The notes under the pieces were generated by a model, which saw only the letters and a list, made by a program, of their open reading frames with translations, did not search any database and had not been told where the DNA came from. Positions 4,841-6,687 of a stretch of DNA of 6,687 nucleotides are shown piece after piece. Origin of the DNA: Chlamydiae bacterium RIFCSPHIGHO2_12_FULL_49_9 (GTDB lineage Bacteria > Chlamydiota > Chlamydiia > Chlamydiales > SM23-39); assembly GCA_001794935.1 (NCBI GenBank), contig MGLY01000031.1, positions 1 to 6,687 on the forward strand, in the 5' to 3' direction. The position numbers were made by a program, and so were the translations under genes. Numbering within the stretch: the stretch's first letter is position 1; every line of letters starts with the position of its first letter.

Positions 4841-6687
4841 ATGGCCCCAATGAGACCCGAACCGAAAAAAAGTCTGCCGGGAGGATTTTTCCTTTTTATT
4901 CTGGCAGCAATCCTCATCATCCTCGGCATCCAGACGTTCAGTTCGGATCAATCGGCCAAGGTTTCATTTAGCCATCAGGTAGAGCACCTCAGTAACTTGA
5001 ATCTGACGGTTCCGGAAGAAAATCGAAAAATCGCTCAGAATGAAAATCTCGTAACCTTCAGCGGCAGGTTTCGCGAAAACCTCCCTGAGGAGAGCGTTGA
5101 GCGCTACCGCTATTTAGAGCTTTTAAACCAAAGTCACGAGCTGACGACCGAAGAAGTCAGGCTCACAGACGATCTGGATACGCTTCAGAAAAACGTTCGG
5201 GATGCAGCCGACCTTTATTTACATGCGACGGGTCAGTCTCTTCCCAAAGCGGGCTACACTGTTGTGGCGCCCATTTACGATACTCCCGACCGGGATGGCG
5301 CGATCATTGTCACAAGCCTTTCTGATCGAGAAATGGCGTCGCTCCCTTCCGCAAAACAGGCTCTTGCAATTGCTCAAGAATCGGGAACCATTGAGAGCGT
5401 TGAAAATGCCGGCAAAGAGTTGCACGATCTGATCGCCCTTCTCCGCTCCCCCTCGCTCGGGATTGGAAGCGAGCCGATGAAACTCGAGCTCAAAACGATC
5501 GATCAGAAAGTGTCAAACGCGGCCGATCTCGCTCTCGAGCAGCAATTGGCCGTCTATAGAAGCGCCATCGATAAGCTCGGGAATCTATTGAGCGAACTGG
5601 GGCGCGACAAAGAGGGCGTAAGGCTCGGAGCCTTGAGAAGCACTCGAAGCTATGTCGAAGAGCTCAAGCAATATTCTCAGGTATCCCAAGAGCTCGAGAA
5701 GAATGGAGTCCTCTTAGAAAAATCAAGACAGAAGGTCTCTTCGGTTATTTGGTATTTTAATAACCAGGAGCTCTCCACTCGCGCATTAGAGAAACAAGAT
5801 CCCGAGAGTTACCGCCACTGGTTTGCTCAGGCAAAACAGGAGTGGGAATCTTTTAGTGCGAATAAGGGACTTACCTATAGAGCGCCTGATCAGCCGCGCA
5901 ACACCGTTTTGGAAAAGACCTTTAAGAGCCAAGAGCCCTCCCCAAACTACTTTAGCTACCTTTTGACGATCCTCCCCGTGATGCTCGTCATCTTGTTCCT
6001 CTACTTTATCTTCTCCCGCCAGATGAAGGGAGTCGGCTCTTCGGCGATGAATTTCGGCAAGTCGCCCGCAAGGCTCATGACGAAAGAGACCAATAAGGTC
6101 ACCTTTAAAGATGTCGCCGGCGCAGATGAGGCCAAAGAAGAGCTCAAAGAGATCGTCGACTTTTTGAAAGATCCTCAAAAATTCACCGCGCTCGGCGCCC
6201 GCATCCCGAAAGGAGTTCTCCTCGTAGGTCCTCCGGGAACAGGTAAAACTCTGATCGCAAAAGCGGTTGCAGGCGAAGCGGACCGCCCCTTCTTCTCGAT
6301 CTCCGGCTCAGACTTTGTCGAAATGTTCGTCGGCGTCGGTGCAAGCCGTATCCGCGATCTGTTTGACACTGCCAAGAAAAATGCGCCCTGCATCATCTTC
6401 ATGGACGAGATCGACGCAGTCGGCCGTCATAGAGGCGCAGGCATCGGCGGCGGGCACGACGAAAGAGAGCAGACGCTCAACCAACTCCTCGTCGAGATGG
6501 ACGGCTTTGACACAAAAGAGGGCGTCATCCTCGTCGCCGCCACCAACCGCCCCGATATCCTCGACAAAGCGCTCCTTCGCCCGGGCCGATTTGACAGGCG
6601 AGTTGTCCTTGATCTCCCCGACATCAAAGGGCGCCACGACATCCTCAAAGTACACGCCCGCAAAATCAAGATCGACGCCTCGGTCGA
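4841..6687 (+). CDS. ftsH: ATP-dependent zinc metalloprotease FtsH, 3' end missing, with enlarged periplasmic domain
   Basis: The reading frame stays open for 615 codons to the window edge. FtsH is a membrane-anchored hexamer that unfolds and degrades membrane and short-lived proteins. Order of parts: short cytoplasmic tail (1-14), membrane segment 1 (about 16-32), periplasmic region (about 33-370), membrane segment 2 (about 373-391), linker, then the AAA+ module from about 414. The AAA+ signatures are complete: Walker A GPPGTGKT (463-470, Lys469), pore loop FVGVG (496-500), Walker B IIFMDEID (518-525), and the second region of homology from ATNRPD (567-572) to the arginine fingers Arg580 and Arg583 in RPGRFD. 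The HEXXH protease domain should follow beyond the window. The periplasmic region is about 340 residues against roughly 70 in E. coli. Its first part (KVSFSHQVEHL to LVTFSGRF) resembles the usual FtsH extracellular domain, and the rest is helix-rich and unrecognised. Chlamydial FtsH is, as I recall, about 900 residues, which fits. The ATG at 4841 has AAGG correctly spaced. Confidence 0.95.
   Translation, partial: MAPMRPEPKKSLPGGFFLFILAAILIILGIQTFSSDQSAKVSFSHQVEHLSNLNLTVPEENRKIAQNENLVTFSGRFRENLPEESVERYRYLELLNQSHELTTEEVRLTDDLDTLQKNVRDAADLYLHATGQSLPKAGYTVVAPIYDTPDRDGAIIVTSLSDREMASLPSAKQALAIAQESGTIESVENAGKELHDLIALLRSPSLGIGSEPMKLELKTIDQKVSNAADLALEQQLAVYRSAIDKLGNLLSELGRDKEGVRLGALRSTRSYVEELKQYSQVSQELEKNGVLLEKSRQKVSSVIWYFNNQELSTRALEKQDPESYRHWFAQAKQEWESFSANKGLTYRAPDQPRNTVLEKTFKSQEPSPNYFSYLLTILPVMLVILFLYFIFSRQMKGVGSSAMNFGKSPARLMTKETNKVTFKDVAGADEAKEELKEIVDFLKDPQKFTALGARIPKGVLLVGPPGTGKTLIAKAVAGEADRPFFSISGSDFVEMFVGVGASRIRDLFDTAKKNAPCIIFMDEIDAVGRHRGAGIGGGHDEREQTLNQLLVEMDGFDTKEGVILVAATNRPDILDKALLRPGRFDRRVVLDLPDIKGRHDILKVHARKIKIDASV

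Noticed and set aside
5786..6655. Minus-strand open frames of 75-130 codons opposite ftsH
   Set aside because: They are antisense to the conserved FtsH coding sequence, have no ribosome binding site that I could see, and arise from the GC-rich codon pattern of the AAA+ region.
1..6687. A novel defence, mobile or biosynthetic system
   Set aside because: All five substantial genes belong to well-known families, and there is no recombinase, inverted-repeat pair, CRISPR-like repeat, tRNA or toxin-antitoxin pair in the window.

Overview
The window reads as an ordinary chromosomal housekeeping segment from a Chlamydiae-type bacterium. The order lptF/lptG (minus strand), tilS, ftsH (plus strand) matches what I recall of the Chlamydia trachomatis CT838-CT841 neighbourhood. 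FtsH carries the very large periplasmic insertion that I associate with chlamydial FtsH. By eye the base composition is mixed, near half GC, with many GC-ending codons. That fits an environmental or 'Chlamydia-like' lineage (Waddlia/Parachlamydia group) better than the AT-richer Chlamydia genus. The assignment is inference and I cannot name a species.

Layout. The minus strand holds a compact three-gene run read right to left: lptF, then lptG overlapping it by 4 nt, then after a 33-nt gap an M32 (Taq/Pfu-type) metallocarboxypeptidase. A GC-rich hairpin directly follows the carboxypeptidase stop codon at the left edge. The plus strand holds tilS, a 173-nt AT-rich intergenic stretch, then ftsH, which runs off the right edge after 615 codons. 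The two transcription units diverge with start codons that overlap by 2 nt at 3726-3727, so initiation signals for each unit must lie inside the other's coding sequence. No RNA gene, mobile element, CRISPR array or long repeat is visible.

How the genes fit together. LptF and LptG are the two membrane subunits of the LptB2FG ABC transporter, which extracts lipopolysaccharide from the inner membrane. TilS modifies the CAU anticodon of tRNA-Ile2. FtsH is the membrane-anchored AAA+ zinc protease for membrane and short-lived proteins; in E. coli its substrates include LpxC of LPS synthesis. The M32 enzyme removes C-terminal amino acids from peptides in the cytoplasm and could finish off peptides released by proteases, though that link is only inferred from adjacency.

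Nothing here amounts to a new multi-gene system. The points worth a second look are the large extra domain of FtsH, the overlapping divergent starts, the small hairpin ahead of ftsH, the homopolymer runs in lptF/lptG and the poorly placed ribosome binding site of the carboxypeptidase.
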